From Manis javanica (taxonomy: Eukaryota; Chordata; Mammalia; Pholidota; Manidae): a stretch of 64,000 nt of DNA. The stretch is from contig NC_133167.1 in NCBI RefSeq assembly GCF_040802235.1, positions 2,433,001 to 2,497,000 on the forward strand, given 5' to 3'. The notes beneath the pieces were generated by a model. It searched no databases, was not told where the DNA came from, and worked only from the letters and a program-made list of their open reading frames with translations. This document shows, piece after piece, positions 1 through 13,100 of the stretch; position 1 is the stretch's first letter, and every line of letters begins with the position of its first letter. The position numbers and the translations under genes are program-made.

Positions 1-1155
1 ACGGGACTGGCTCAGAGAACACACCCAGGCAGCAGCTCATGGCCAGGAGGTGGGTGAGTGGGAGAGACCGGGCTCTTCCCACTGGTCTGGGCTGCAGGCG
101 AGTCTACACAGGCCGCACACACTCCCCTCTCTGCAGCCCAGGGTCGGCCTGGGTGCTTCCCCCAGGACCCTGCCAGCAGCTGAGAAAAACTCCCACAGAG
201 AGGAAACAGCCACAAGATGTGGCTAAACGCGGCTCGCTGCACACTGTGAAGAGTCACCAGCAAGAACACATCTGGCTCCGGCCCCAGCACCCCACGCCCT
301 GGGTGGCAAGGGTGCGTCATGCGTGGACCCATGCGGCATGACGTCCCTCACACCACCTTCCACACCAGGCCTCCTGAATGAGCCGTGTGCCTTCTCAAAG
401 GGAAAACACAGACAGAAAGAGGTGCTTAACACTATCCTAGTGACAGACACAAAATTTTTAAAAATCATCCAGTCAAGTAAAAAATCAGACACAAGTTAAG
501 ACTAGAAAAAATTTTATCTTTCGCTGAAATCAAGATTTATACTATTTTATACCTTAAGTGTCACGCAAACATTCTAATGTTTCTAAAGAATGTAGTTTAA
601 CATCAGAGAAAACTACAATTCTTTACATTTAATCCAGGATTATCCCATTTGAAATTCCATATTCATACATCTAATTGCACATCAGCAGGGCAAGGATGCG
701 TGCACACGGTTTCACACCGCCCGCCGCATCTACAAAGGGGCCGACCGCAGCAACACCTTCCCCGGTGTGTCATAAGCCAGCACCTTAGAATCTTTGTTGC
801 ACAGCATTTTCTTAATAGAACACAGCATAGCAGAACGGAGAACTGAAAGACAATGTATCTAGCACATCATTTTGTAAAATTCCAATAGCAACATAAAAAG
901 AGCATTCTGCTTTAGATGCAAAAATAAGTTCTACATAAAAAGGCATGTAAAGGTTAACTTAAAGCTGAGTTGATATTCTTCTATCACATAACTTAGCAAA
1001 CTAAAACAGTGTCAAGACATCTCTGATCTTCAGTCATCAGAAAACAATCTGATGAACATTAAAGTGGTTAGAATATAAAATATTATTACACTGAGATGCA
1101 AACATTTCCTGTCAAAGTGGTGAGGAATTTAAACTAAAGAGTATCTTTTTCTTAC
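1..1155. other. TRAF3IP1 intron 8 (partial)
   Basis: No exon of the gene or named repeat was recognised. The first 450 bases are GC-rich and the rest is AT-rich single-copy-looking sequence. Confidence 0.6.
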
Positions 1156-4100
1156 CTATTCCTGAAGTCGTAGTTTCCTGATCTGGTTCATTAGCTAATC
1201 CAGACACTACGGGGTCTAAACTTTTAGCTGAATTATTATCCTCCTTTCTTCCTGACATAAAATAGTTGACAACAGATTAAAATATTGCAAAGGTGTTCGT
1301 ATTGGGTTTAGTTAGGAATGACAGGGGTTTATGCCAAGGTCACCACCGAACTGTCTTGTCCACTCAGTGGTCACTCAGCCCCCATAGGCCACCCCTCAGA
1401 GCCTCTGACATGACACACCCCCTCACCCTGGTCTGCCCCCTGGACTGGCAGGACCCCCACTCTCCAAGCTTCCAGCACCCCCAGCCCCTTTGCCAGCTGC
1501 CTCCTCCTCTCCGACCCAAGAGCCCGGGCGGCCCCGGAGCACACCTTCACCTCCACGCTCCCTGGGCCAATCACCACCGGAGCCTGGTCCCCGGCTGCAA
1601 AGGCTGCCTACACACTACCAGCCCGGGGTTTTCCCTTTTCACCTTGAGTGGCTCCAACTCCCTCCCTGCAGGCCCAGCCCCTACATGCAGACCCTACCTG
1701 ACTGTTCATCAGGCATCTCGAATACCGTGTGTCTAAAACAGAATGCCCAGCCCTGCCACCCACTCCCTCAAACAGCCCCTCCCACAGCCTGCCCACTTCA
1801 ATGAGCGGCAGCACGTGGGAACCCAGGCTCCTCCTCTAACTGACCTTGGCTTCGTTTCCTCTCCCTTCTAACAGGTGCTACCCAATCCACCCACTGCTCC
1901 CTTCTATCAAATACGCCCTGTGCCCAAGGCCCTCAGTGACCCCAGGGTGCAGCCCCCGCTGTCTCCCACCTGGGTGCCATGAGAACCACGCATCCGCTCT
2001 CCAGCCTTCCCACCGGTCCTTCTCCAGCTGCACAGGGGGACACTGCCAAAACCAAAGTCAAACCATGCCTCTCCCTTCTCACCGCACGCAAGGCCTCTTG
2101 CTCACGCTGACCAGGCACACGCGGCCAGCCGGCTCAACACCGCAGCCTCTCCTACCACATCCCCTCTCTCTGCCCTAGCCTCCCCACTGGACTTCCTGTC
2201 ACTCCAACAGGCAAGCCAGTCCCCAGCTCCAGGCTTCTGCCCTTCCTGGAACCCTGCATCCTCCTCCACTCCAGGCAACTCGGCCCAAATGTCCCTCCGC
2301 AGAGGCCTGCGCTGCCTACGACCCTCCCAACTATACCCCCTTCTCTCAGCTTCATTTTCCTTCAAAAGACGCATCATAACCAACACGAACGTAAACCCCG
2401 TGTTCTCTGTCTTATCTGTCCTCTCGCCCTAGATTACACCCTCCAAGGGGCCAGTCGCCCACACATACCAGCGAAACAAAGGTGGGCTGCAATCCGAGCG
2501 TGGCGGGAGCAGCCCTACTGCTCCTTCTGCCCCTGCCCCGCTGGCCAGAGGCAATGCTCCGGAGCCCAGGCCTGGGGAGCAGGGCCACATCCCTGCACCA
2601 CCCACAGAGCTCCGCCTGCTCAGGGACCAAATGCAAGCAAAGGATCGCGCAGCCACAGGGCTCAGCCCAAACGGCCGCTCAGCCTGCACGCAGGCTCGCC
2701 GCCTGCTCCTTCTTAGCTTTACTGTAGGAGGAGCTAAGTTCTTCCTCAGGGGAAAGGCTATTTTCACTGGTTCGAGAGTCCCTTCTTCCTGTCGTGAAAT
2801 TGCATAGTGAAATTCATGTTAAACTTAATTTGCAGCGCGGCACTGCCAGCAAACAAATGAAATCAAAATGCACTCACAAACTCCACGGGATCAGTTCTGC
2901 TGTAATACAGTTCTTAAGAATAAGCAAAAATTACCATGTTCTTACGCAGAATGCTTTCTGGATTCCACAGGGATTTTAAAATTTAAGGTTCTAAATGTGT
3001 CTGACGAAGGTGATACCTCACACTCTGGTAAATGCGAGGCTTAATCCCTCAAGTAGAAAATAGAGGTCCTGTGTCTCATGCACATTCGGTGCTAGCCAGT
3101 TCCTCGGATGCTACCTATTGAAGCAGGGCAGTATGCTCGGGTAGAGTGCTGGCTCTGCCGGGTAAGGGTGGTGGGGAGGTCGTGCCCTGGCTAACTGGCA
3201 GGAAGAAAAGAATCTACCACCCTGCTGACAGCTCAGTAGAGCTTAAAGTCATAACATGTGCAAATCCCTGATAATCAACTCCCTTCGAACCATATAAAGG
3301 GAGCCTCAGCATGAATTCACCAGTAAACTGATGCAGACATCCTGGGTTATCAGAAAAGAAAAGCAGGTAACTGTAAGCTTAAGAAACCCAAAAATTCAAC
3401 AGAAGAACTGGGGGTTAAGATTTGACACATAGCTAGATTTAAGATACAATTATAACAATCAATAAAGTTTCTACATACTGACAAGAATCACTGAATAATG
3501 AGGGGAAGGGAGGTACCATTTCCAAAACACAGAACAAAAAACTATTGTGTAATCCTTGACTAACAGACACACCCGAGCCCGTGCCCACACGCCTTCTTGG
3601 TGATGGGGGGACACCTGTACTGACTTGGAACTGAGGTGCTAATCTTCCCAAATGAGGACAGCATGAGTCTAACACAAGTCCCACTAAATCCTGCTAAGTT
3701 CCTTAGTTTTGTCTGTGGGAAGTGGGATTATTTGGTTCATTACATTACTTTAAAATACACCTGGAAGAATAAGGCAATCAAGTGGCTGAAAGCTTTTTTA
3801 AAAAGAACAATGACAGAAAACTAGCAGTAAAACACAAAAGGGGTACGGGGGTCACAGAGTGAGGGAAGGGTACAATCGGTGGGTGAACCCTGGACACCCT
3901 GTTGACTTATTCTGAGAAAGCAAATAAATTCAGAGCCTTACCTTACACCATGGACTAAAGTAGGAGATGATTAAAAAGATTAAATAAATTGTTTGACAAA
4001 ACACAAAACATCTCTCTAATCTCTGCACAAGCTACAAAAATACAAGACTGGAAGATTGCAGTCCATGAAAATTAGACACTCAGGCAATTCAGAAGCTAAA

Positions 4101-7100
4101 CATACTTAGTAGAAATAAACTGAAAAAAATATAAGAAACAAACACTAAGCAAGCATTAAAATTCGCAGGTGTCCTGACATCTTGATGCCCTGGCGGCTGG
4201 TACAAATTAATAACAAAGGCTCCCAGCAGAGCAGTAAGGCATTAGGCAAAGAAAAAACAGTCGAGTCAGGAAAGCCAATAAAATTCACCAACACACATTA
4301 AAAATGCACAATTTCCCTAGTCACAAAGAGGGACAGCAGCTCATTTGTCATCTATCAAAATCAGCAGACCCTGAAGACACTGGAGAGGATGTGGGGTACA
4401 GTTAGAGGACACTGCGGCTAAAACCTGAACACGTCCGTGCCCTCCGCGCCAGTGGTCACACTTCTGGGAGCTGTGGCGGAGAACTCACAGAAGAGAAAGA
4501 GTTTTGGGCACAACCACGTTCATTCAGGATTATGTCCCATTGTGATCGACTGGGACTTGCTACCTAATCACTAAATGAAAATCCCAGCCAGTACTTTCTT
4601 CCATGCTTAACTTCTGCAGTTTAGGAAAAGGATATATTCAGAAACGATACTGCTCATTCAGTCACTTTACACTTCAGCCAAGACGTACACCACCTCTGGC
4701 CTGCAGCCGTTCTGCTGGGCACCACACTGACCCTCTCTTCCTACCTACTGGTCTGTGAGAACGAAGGACTGTCCCTGGGCAAGCCCCAGGCCAAGCCTGT
4801 TCACTTCTGCTTCGGCTCTTAGCTCTTAGCATGGTTCCCAGTGAAAATTTCTGCCATTTTTCAATGCATAAACACCATTTGTCTAAGGGCAGGATGCTCT
4901 TCCTGTCCACTTTGCAACACGATTACGTTTAGCTTACCAATTCAAAAGACAAGCGTCAATGAAACATGGATGACTGATAAATATTTTTGGAAAAATAAAA
5001 TTCATTCCCATCTTGCAGACTGCAACATATCTCCAGCAGAGAGGTGCTACTCCTCCCCGGTGCATGCATGTGGGTGCATGTATGTACATGTATGTCCGCT
5101 TCATTTTCAGTCTGTGTTCAGAGCCCTGATGACAGATCTGCTTTCCAGCCACATGAATTTTTTCCTATGAGACTGTGATTAAGGCAAAGAAACTAATGCC
5201 CTTATTTTCAGCTCCTTCTGTGATAAACCATGCAGTACCTTCCACTGAATTCCTGGATCGCCATGTCGATGTCTTTGTTGTCACTGACCTGGATGCTCTA
5301 GGAGAAACCTCAGCCTTAAAGAAAAGAGAATGAAAAAACAGCGGATGCATCACGCAGCAGTACCAGAAGCAGGTCTGTCGCTCCAGCTCCGCGGGAGGAG
5401 GCGGGAGGAGGGGACAGAACAGACACATCCAGGTGTCCGAAAAGGTCGGCGGCTTTGGTGCAGCCAGCACTCAAGCCTGGAGCGAGCGAATCAGAAGGAG
5501 GCTGAAACCCCTTTACGCTCCGCTCAGAACCCCCTCTTTCTGAGACCCTAAGGCAGCCAGCAATTGCCAACCACACTTTGAGAAACACCATCTTAGCAGG
5601 TGTGTTTAAGAGGACTCGCCCTGTTGCTAGGGGCTTAATTGCCTGGATGCATTTGTAAATAGCTGTGAATGAAAATGCACACACTGTGCTGAAAGAGCAC
5701 AAACTGGAGGGATTAGCCCACCTGCCCTCCCACCGGGGGGCACAGTTCAGGCTTTGCCACCCCTCCCAACCTGCCATCACGGCTCCTAACTGGCCTCCCA
5801 GCTGCCACTCCACGGCCTCTTCCCTGCAGTTGCCTAGATACGCTTTCAGAAATGCAAACTGAATTAACAGTTGCAGTGACTCTAGCTCCAGGGCGGCCAC
5901 ACAGAGATGATGCGGCCCAGCCTCAGCTATCGCCCAGGCACTGGGCCCCACAGGCCAGCAGAGCTTGGAGGGGTCCTGCCAGCGCCAGAGGGCTCTTCCT
6001 TTCCCTGTCTGCCTGGTATCCCAGACTGATTTAAAGGGCTATCGCCACCCTCTCCAAAGGACTACCCTGTCCCTTGTACACTACATACCACTTTTGTCAA
6101 ATAAAGGTTTAAGGAAATCCAAGAGTCCACCACAGGAAACCAGAGGACAAATACACCCCGTCATTGTACCAGAGTGTAAACACACAAATCACTGCTTTAC
6201 AACAACATAAATATGGACCCACTGTGTGTAAGCCTACACCATGCCTCCCTGCAAGCCTCAGACTATGAGGACAGGACCCCAGCCCAGCAGTCACTGTGTT
6301 ATTTCATTTCAACATAGCTATGTGTGTGCAGCTCTTAAAATTATTTCAGATTATTTTTTAAAGTTTACCTCTGTTTCAGCTTTGGAGTCTTTAAAAGATC
6401 CATCGGCCAACCTTTCAGCTGCCTCCCCAGGGCTTGGTGACTATAAAACAAAAACGTTTTCCTTCAAATTCCAGAATCGCTCGAATCCACTACATCTAAA
6501 AATGCACCAGGACGCAAGATGTTTCTTGGTGACCAAGAGCAAGACGCCTCTCCCGCGAGCACCGCCCTCTGGACCCGCTCTCTGCACTGGCCTGCTGCCT
6601 GGTCCCCAAAGGGCTTCCAACATCGCTTCCCACGCTTGGCCGTCTGAGGGGCAAGGGCGTCCGAGGCAGCACCTCAGGAAGCCACGGCACAGTCTCCGAG
6701 CACACAGGACCCCAGGCCAGGCCACCTGGAGACAGGCCAGTGAAACTTCTGACCCCGGCAGAACCAGTCCTGCGTGCACCTGCACCAGCCCGCCTTCCAG
6801 ACACAGCGGCTCAGGCAAAGGCTCCGACTTGGCATTAGGACCCACGCTCAGAACAAGCAGTGTGAGCCCTGCGAACGCCACCTCAACCCTACCTCAGGTC
6901 TCTAAGAGGCACACAGCGACAGGCAGTAGCAAGGACCGCAGTCGCAGCCTCCATGAAGACTGAAAAGCAAAGGACGCTTGCTCAGCGTTTCAGCCACAAG
7001 ACGCCCTCGTCACTTCATCACGAAGGCGTCAGGCTAATGCCCTCCGGCGGGCCGGGGTTCCCTCGCACACCCAGCCGTCGCCCAGGAGGCGACAGAGCAG

Positions 7101-10100
7101 TCCCCACAGCCAGCCCCTCTGACCTGAGACACGGGCACTTTGCCTCCTGTTCACCTGTTCTTCACAAACCCTGGGGAGGCTGAGAACACCGCATCATCGT
7201 CTCCTCTAGACAGAAATCGAACGGAGGAGGGTCCCGGGATCTGACCGAGGGGTGCGGAGGGCAGAGCGGGCTCCAGCTGCCTCCAGTCTGTGGGCGCTCG
7301 GCTCTCTGGGAGACCCATCACCGCTGCCCGGCCGCGCAGTGCTGCGCTCCAGGAGAACAGCATGCCGCTTCCCAGGCCCACGTCACACCGGAGCCCGGAG
7401 GTACGCCGGGAGAACCCACAAGCAGCCACCGTGCAGTGTGTGGATCCGGCTTGCGGGGAGCAAGACCCCCACAGGCCTCTACGGGTCTCACTTTCAAAAA
7501 CATAATCGCCACCCACACGCGGCTCCAGTGAGCGCTATAAACCCGCCTGTAAACTCTCTCGTTGGAATCACCTTCTACTGGAAACACTAGTCATGGCATC
7601 AGCAATTCTGGTTAACATGATGGACGGGAACGCTGGGCCTGAAGAGCTTGAGAGCTGCGAAGGTCACCCCGTTCAGGGACTGCCTCTTGCACAGTAAAAG
7701 GCACCAGAATATGCTGGCACCTTACAACTTCAGATCAGTGAAAAAACACTTTTTCTTAGGTCTCTAAGAAGGGCCAAAGGATCTCTCTTATTTCTAAAAC
7801 TCCTGAGGGAATGCTGGTTTTCATGACACCTACCTGGGTACATTACTCCTGGGGGTCCACGGGACCCCACGGTCTCCAGGAGACCACTAACCCAGTTTCT
7901 GACCAAAGCAAGTACACTCTGACTTCAACAGAAAAGCCCGGCTTCGGGCTCCCCCAGGGTTAGCCTGTGGGCCCGCTCGTCTGCCCACAGCCACCTGATT
8001 CGCAGCGCCACACGGCACGATGGCCATCGCGGGAGGAAAGAGCAGCGGGTGCTCATGTGGGCCTTACCCACCACCCGCCACATCACTTGGGCAGAGCTTG
8101 ACCTTTCCAGACTTGGGCTCCCTCCTACGTGCTGCCCCCATGAGCACAGGCGACAGAAACCAGCCGGCTGGGAGACGTGTGCTCCCAGAACACGGCCAGC
8201 AGGACCTCCAACACAGAAAACACTGCTGGAGATCAAACCACTCTTCCGGCCAATCCTAAATTTACCTGAAAAGTTAATTAAGCAAGAATTATGGTACAGT
8301 GAGGCTTTCTTGTACTAATGCCAACACGTCAAACACTTAGGAAGCAGCCTAATCCTTCATAAACTCAGGCACGCTCAGACTTCAGGAGCCCACACACAGC
8401 TAGGCTGCTCGCAAGCGCGGCTCGCAACACGAGGGCCCAGGCCACCCTGAAGTGTTCAGCGAACCCCAGATACACAGAGGGAGGACGCACAAGGAGGCCG
8501 ATCTTACAAAACCTGGAGAAAACTGCTACCTCTTCAGGCTTCTGAATCCAGATAGACAACAATGTTAAGTTGGTGATAAAGCCAGTGTCCCAGTCACACT
8601 AATACTAGGGGCAAAGGTCATTCAGAGCCGCCCCAGACTCTAAGTCATAAACAGAAGTTCTCAAACAGGACTTTACCTTTTTCTCCAGGTTATCCTGCTC
8701 TCGGCTCCCTTCCCGGTCGGGGTCCCTGGAGGGCTCCCCGTTTCTCACCCTCGGCCGGTCCTTGTCCCGGCCGCCCTCGCTCCTCCTCTCGCGGGCGCGC
8801 TCCGGGTCTCTGCTCCTGTCCCGGCTGCCTCTGTCTCTGTCTCTGTCTCCGTGCTGCTGGGCCCTGTTCCTGGCTCGCTCGCTCTCCCCTGCTCGGGCCC
8901 TGTCCCTGTGCGCATCCTGGCGCCTGTCATGGCCGCGCTCCTTGGTCCTCTCGCGGTCCTGTCCCTTCGCTCTCCGTCTGCTCTCTTCCCCCGGTTCCTC
9001 CTTCTGTTTTCCGTCTCTGCTTGCCCTTCTCTCTTTCATGTCAGAGTTTCTCCTCTCCTGAAAAAAGGCAAAGTCTCAGCTAGAAATGTCTTTAGCTGTG
9101 CTACAGAAAGACTCATGATTTTATCTTCAAATATGTGCAACGGGCAACTCACCTCCTTATCCTTATGACCCGGCTCGTTTCCTCTCACATCCCTATTGTT
9201 CAGTGCTTGCGATTTCGACGTCAGCGAGGTCCTTCCCTTCTCATGCCCCTTCTCTCCAGCCAACACCCTCTTCACGGCTTCATCACTGGGCAGCTGGTGG
9301 TCCGAACAGGTGTGCACAAAATGCAAGGTGAAAATAAGGTCAGCACAGCAACCCATGTGAACGCCGGCACTCAGATTAAACAGATTCTCTGCCTTCCAGT
9401 GAAATTCAAAGGATAGCGTGTGAAAGAAAAGGCTGTCCCCAGAAAGCAGGGCGTCTACTCCAGGGGCTGCCGCCTCTGGTCCCTCACGGCGAACCCCCAG
9501 GCTGAACGAGCCCCAGGGCCATTGCATCCAAGCTGTAAGTGTGGGCACACATGCTGTTCACAGACACCAAAGGTGACCCACACAGCCCTCCACATGCCCT
9601 CCACTCCTCACAGGATCAGCGGCCATGTGGGAGGGCGTTAAGGAATGACCCAACCCAAACCGCAACAAATGCAAAAATCCCTTCCACAGCATCCCCGCCC
9701 CCATCCAGGGCCTCCCAACCCCCTCCAGTCCGGACCCCACTTGCTCGTGCTCTCCTTCCACAGAGCACACTGAGTGTCATAGCCAGGCACTAGACGCCGG
9801 CCGCAGACACGCCACAGGCTGCGGGAACGGCCATACACGTCCGTGTGCTACGAGACACGGCAGGGCACCGACATCAGCCCAGGAGGGAGGAGGGGGCCAG
9901 GGCTGCAGGAAGAGCAGCTGACTCGGCGCTGCTGCCCGATGAAGCTGGGGGTGTGGCCAGCATAGTAGACCTGGGGGCGCAGCCACAGGTGTGGGAGACA
10001 GTGAGGCAAGAGGCAGGTCTGAGGGGCTGCGCCCTGCGCAATAGGAAGCTGCAAAGGATTCAGCAAAGACAGGAGTCATACTGCACTTTAGAAAGATGAG

Positions 10101-13100
10101 CGACATGACGGGTGCAGGGTGGGGACTGGACAGAGGCCAGGTCACCAGCAGAATGAGCTCCTGCATCTCCAGGCCTGAGAGCTGGAAGAAGACCAGGGCG
10201 AGGCTTGCTTGAGGCCTCCCAGGGGCCACCCCCCACCCCCAGCCCCACCTGCACTGCTGCTCTCGGGGCTGAAGCCCACCTTTGCCCATTTCGGTAACAT
10301 CAAACAATAGTCCCCAGCCCACAAGCCATCAGGTTCACAAAGGGTTGTATCAACTATGCCCCTGGTGAGGGTCCACCTCAGCTCCCACAAAGAAGACAGC
10401 CCCCTGAAAGGCTCCCATCACCAGGCTGAGACCTCCCCCAGTGTCTCTGCAAAAACAGCCGGGGGTAGATCTAAGCAGAGGGGCCAGGTCTCCAGCCTGC
10501 CGTGAGGGTCTCAGGAAGTGACGAATCCAGTCCCTGTACGAGTGAAACAGGATTTCTTTGAGGGCAGGACAGCTCCGCTATCAACAGCCAGAAAAGTGGG
10601 AGGAATGGCGGGGAGAAGAGGGGAAGGAGGGAGGGAACGAGGGAGGAAGCAGGAGGTATGGCGAGAGAGCAGCGGACACCGGGGGCCAGGAAGGCAGGGG
10701 GAGAACGGGTGTCCCACAAGCCCCAGAACAGAAGAAAAGTAGCCCCTCCAGCCACCAGCGCCCAAAGGAGGCCTGACGGGGGAGGATGCAGGGCCTGGGC
10801 GCCGGGCACACCGCCTCCAGCCTCCTGCCGGGGGCAAGGCGGCTGTGCAGCCCCGTCTCACACTCAGAACCTGTGCAGCTTGTGCATGGCACGTCTGTGC
10901 TTCACACACAGTTTTAAGTGACGTCTCCCATAACTCCAAGACTCCAGACTAGTGGGATCAATTTCAAAGCTCGGGGTTCAGCAGACGTCCCCAAACCCTC
11001 CTTCCTAGAACACCTGCCACTGTGCCCAAGCCGCTTACCCCCGCTTACCCGCCACGTGGTGTGTTTCTGAAAGCGTATAGTGCCAAGGCCACAGCGTTAC
11101 CTTGCTGAGACAGCATTTTCCAATTCTCTGCAGCAGCTCATTTGTCCTTTCTGGCTCGTGCCCAGCCACGATCCGGGCTGGTTTCGCTGACAACGGCTCT
11201 CCAGAAACCATTACCACCACGTCGATGGCCTTCTGAAGGAAGCTAATTTTTGCCTCTTTATCCTAAAAGATTTCCATTTAAAACACAAGTATTACAAAAC
11301 TTCGATAGAGTTTGCATTATCTTAAATATATCTCATAGACACAGTTCCTATTTAAATGAGATTTTTAATATAATTTTTAGATGTATGTCAAATGTCGAAA
11401 TAAAGCTGTTAATTTTAGTTGATGGGCTGGCATTAACCTTTGAAACACTAATTCCATTTCTCAATGGATAAAATTAACATGACATGTAATTACTAAAAAT
11501 GAGAAAATGAAATGAGAAGGGTATACGTCAATTCATGAATTAATCAACCTTGTATTCCAACCACATATCAGATTGTACACAGCTTATAAAAAAACCCCAC
11601 TCATTAAGGCGAGCAGGTGGGCCCCCACTCAAACCTACCTTAACATTATCAGACTTCATCTCAGCGTCAGTGTAGAGGCCCTTCATGAAACCGGTCATCC
11701 TAATCACCTTGAAAAAATCAAGTACAACCCTGGTCAGCAGCCCATGGGCCAGCCCCCCCTCAGCCTCATGCCCTGAACCCCACTCTGCATCCATCAAAAT
11801 CTGCCTGAGCCCAGGATCGAATTTATCCACTCACTCAACAACCATCAGTGTCTACTACATGTGAGGCTTTGTAGCAGGCAGACCCCGCCTGGCTATGGGG
11901 CCAGGAGAACATCACAAAGACTGGTGGGGTGCTAAGGGGCTCAGGATTAGCACCCAAAACCCGGAGCTCCTGTTCATCGGACTAGGATGGAAAGAAGCTC
12001 AGGACAGGAGAAGCCTGAGGCCAGAGTCAGCAGGGGCCTGCCCCAGATGGCTTTCAAAGCTATTCAGGAATAGGGACTTAGCCTAAGGACCATGAGGAGA
12101 CCCCAAAAGGCTCAAAAGCAAGAGCCACAAGGCCCAATGGAGAGAATGGATTCCAGAAAGAAAGGGCACTTCCCAGGCTGGGTTTCTCAGACCGGATGAA
12201 AGGCCTCCTCCCACCACCATGTCACTCACTCCCTAGGACAGAGGGGCGCTCTGTTCCACGTGGTGCTCGGTCTCCCCGCCTGACCCTCCCCTCAGTCAAC
12301 CCGTACCTCCAAGTACCCCTAACAGTAGTTTTGGGGTGGTGATGTTCTCTGTTCCTCCCCACCCCTACACACAGCCAGGGCCCTAGGTTCCTCAGACCAG
12401 AGTTTTCAAAATACGGTCCCCCACTGTAAATCCAACCTAATGGGTAGCAAGAGGAGTTTTTAAAAAATGAAACAGAAAAGACATTATCAGACTGCAATGT
12501 ATGCAGTAAGGACGAATACACCTTTATGCGTGTGTTCTGGGTGGATACAAGTGTGTTTTTACTGCAAGACATGTTTGGGAAAAAAAGGCCCACACTAACA
12601 TGGCTCCTTCTCTGAGACCAACCTCCAGTATCACTGAAGCCAGCTTTCATTCCTTCTCAAACTGCTTAAGGGCTGTGCTTCTATTTTCCTGAGAAGACAA
12701 GAGGGACAGCAGGGGCATCCTACACTTAATGTTGCTAGAACCTTTTCATTTAGTCTCTTTCGAGGTTTTCCCAGTTTGCTGGCAGTTAAAAGTACAAACA
12801 ACAGTTTTAAGCTACAAGAGTTTAACATCAGCAGATGAATGAATGCTCTGATTTCTGAAATAGGCAGAAGAGTTAGATTAGCTGTAGCCAAGATACTAAA
12901 ACGCTGATTTGAACACAACACTCAGGGGGCAGTAAAGAATTTTCATAGGAGGCTCTTCACCTAGTATCTGAAAATGCTTTCCAATATGTCAAGCGCTCTA
13001 ATATCTTTGTCAAGTGGGTGACAACATTCTTTTCTACAGATATAAAAATTAATTTTGGCATTAAATTAGGAAAACCCTGTGAAAGAAAAGCAGACCGGTG

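Noticed and set aside
1..1155. TRAF3IP1 exon 9
   Set aside because: I searched the minus strand for the next family segment and found neither matching codons nor splice sites.
8762..9061. Plus-strand open frame opposite TRAF3IP1 exon 5 (Ser/Leu/Arg-rich)
   Set aside because: It is the antisense of a low-complexity CGN/GAN exon, which avoids stops by composition.
11051..11058. CACGTG in TRAF3IP1 intron 3 and other lone E-boxes (12256, 15246, 21451, 43718, 45679) as clock sites
   Set aside because: Single hexamers are expected by chance at this number; no context supports them.
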